DNA of 15,353 bases from Novosphingobium sp. (GTDB lineage: Bacteria; Pseudomonadota; Alphaproteobacteria; Sphingomonadales; Sphingomonadaceae). The stretch is taken from positions 1 through 15,353 of the forward strand of contig JADYXV010000074.1 in assembly GCA_020853995.1 (NCBI GenBank), in the 5' to 3' direction. Both the position numbers and the translations under genes were made by a program. Below the pieces are notes generated by a model that worked only from the letters and a program-made list of their open reading frames with translations, had not been told where the DNA came from and did no database searches. Below, piece by piece: positions 14,680-15,353 of the stretch. Within the stretch, counting starts at the first letter, position 1. The number at the start of each line of letters is the position of its first letter.

Positions 14680-15353
14680 ATGGCTTCTCGCGCGAAATCG
14701 GGTGGTTCGGTCCCGTTCAAGACCTCGGCAGATCTGTTTGCGTCAATACCGGCCTGGCTGGATATGCCCGAGCCGCGCGGTTTCAGACCGAAGCGCAAGT
14801 TGCGGACGGTATGGATTTCCGACCTCCACTTGGGCACGCGGGGTTGCAATGCCACCCTGCTGCTGGATTTCTTGGCCTCGATTGAATGCGAGACGCTTTA
14901 TCTGGTCGGCGACATCGTTGATGGCTGGCGGCTGAGCAAGGGGTGGTATTGGCCCGATGCCCACAACGAGGTGATCCGCCGCATCCTGAAGATGGCGCAC
15001 CGCGGCACGCGAGTGGTGTTGATCGCGGGCAACCATGACGAGATGCTGCGCCCTTATGCAGGGATGGAGTTTGGCGGCGTCGAACTGGCACTTGAGGCAA
15101 TTCACGAGACGGCGGACGGGCGGCGCTTGCTGGAGACACCTGGCGACGGGTTTGACGGTGTGGTGCTCTATGCTCGCTGGTTAGCGTTTGCAGGGGACAA
15201 GGCCTATTCGCTGCTGCTGCGTGCGAACGGTTGGTTCAATGCGGTGCGGCGGCAATTCAAGATGCCGTACTGGTCGCTTTCTGCTTATCTGAAAAAGCGT
15301 GTGAAAAACGCGGTCCAGTTTGTTTGCGATTTCGAAGAGGCTGTTGCCCATGC
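14680..15353 (+). CDS. LpxH-like metallophosphoesterase, N-terminal part (cut by window edge), altered HGD motif
   Basis: The first 224 codons of a calcineurin-like phosphoesterase of the UDP-2,3-diacylglucosamine diphosphatase type (COG2908), relatives of which act in lipid A or other envelope lipid synthesis. Metal-site motifs visible are ISDLHLGTRGCNA (Asp48, His50), LVGDIVDGW (Asp78) and IAGNHDEM (Asn118, His119). YARWLAFAGDKAY (164-176), YWSLSAYLKKRVKNAV (197-212) and FEEA are typical of this subfamily. The next motif, normally HGDEFDG, reads PGDGFDG (154-160): CCT where CAT (His) is expected and GGG where GAG (Glu) is expected, each one base away. Loss of this histidine, a metal ligand in LpxH, may impair activity. 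AAAGG lies 8 bases before ATG 14680. The final GHTH region lies past the window end. It is divergent from recN. Confidence 0.85.
   Translation, partial: MASRAKSGGSVPFKTSADLFASIPAWLDMPEPRGFRPKRKLRTVWISDLHLGTRGCNATLLLDFLASIECETLYLVGDIVDGWRLSKGWYWPDAHNEVIRRILKMAHRGTRVVLIAGNHDEMLRPYAGMEFGGVELALEAIHETADGRRLLETPGDGFDGVVLYARWLAFAGDKAYSLLLRANGWFNAVRRQFKMPYWSLSAYLKKRVKNAVQFVCDFEEAVAH

Overview
The window reads as a chromosomal, core-genome segment of an alphaproteobacterium, most likely a member of the order Sphingomonadales (Sphingomonadaceae or Erythrobacteraceae). This rests on protein similarity as I recognise it (LigA, PrmA, SdhCDA, GuaB and the LpxH-like phosphatase all have a sphingomonad flavour), a moderately high GC content, and the recN-ligA linkage common in Alphaproteobacteria. 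Coding density is very high. No intergenic gap exceeds about 155 bases, and I see no IS element, tRNA, rRNA, CRISPR array, prophage or attachment site.

Layout. (1) 1-2784, minus strand: the N-terminal part of guaB (IMP dehydrogenase, cut by the window edge), an exported M28 zinc aminopeptidase, and a D-3-hydroxybutyrate dehydrogenase (bdhA). (2) 2881-4470, plus strand: a YpfJ-type membrane-anchored zinc metalloprotease and a secreted protein of unknown function with a lysine-rich tail. A bidirectional terminator hairpin follows at about 4480-4501. (3) 4542-7214, minus strand: the succinate dehydrogenase operon sdhC-sdhD-sdhA, without sdhB next to it. (4) 7369-9164, plus strand: a subclass B3-like metallo-beta-lactamase whose stop codon overlaps the start of prmA (ribosomal protein L11 methyltransferase). 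(5) 9220-14531, minus strand: a tightly packed, partly overlapping run recN - ABM-domain protein - ligA - LysE-family exporter - CinA-like protein, ending in a clear intrinsic terminator. (6) 14680 to the window end, plus strand: the start of an LpxH-like metallophosphoesterase.

Together the genes cover central metabolism (succinate oxidation and electron entry to quinone, 3-hydroxybutyrate use, GMP synthesis), envelope and periplasmic hydrolysis, and DNA repair and replication (recN, ligA). The recN group is arranged for translational coupling, with an ATGA overlap, a TTGA overlap that forces a TTG start for ligA, and a 6-base gap. A near-match to the alphaproteobacterial LexA box lies upstream of recN.

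I found no convincing new multi-gene system. The most interesting signals are conserved enzymes with changed key residues: a phosphoesterase whose metal-binding HGDE motif reads PGDG, a CinA/PncC homologue without the catalytic serine signature, and a LigA with Ser in place of the near-invariant Arg of its OB-fold VGRTG motif. The B3-like beta-lactamase coupled to prmA and the ABM protein with a possible export signal inside the DNA-repair operon are also worth checking.
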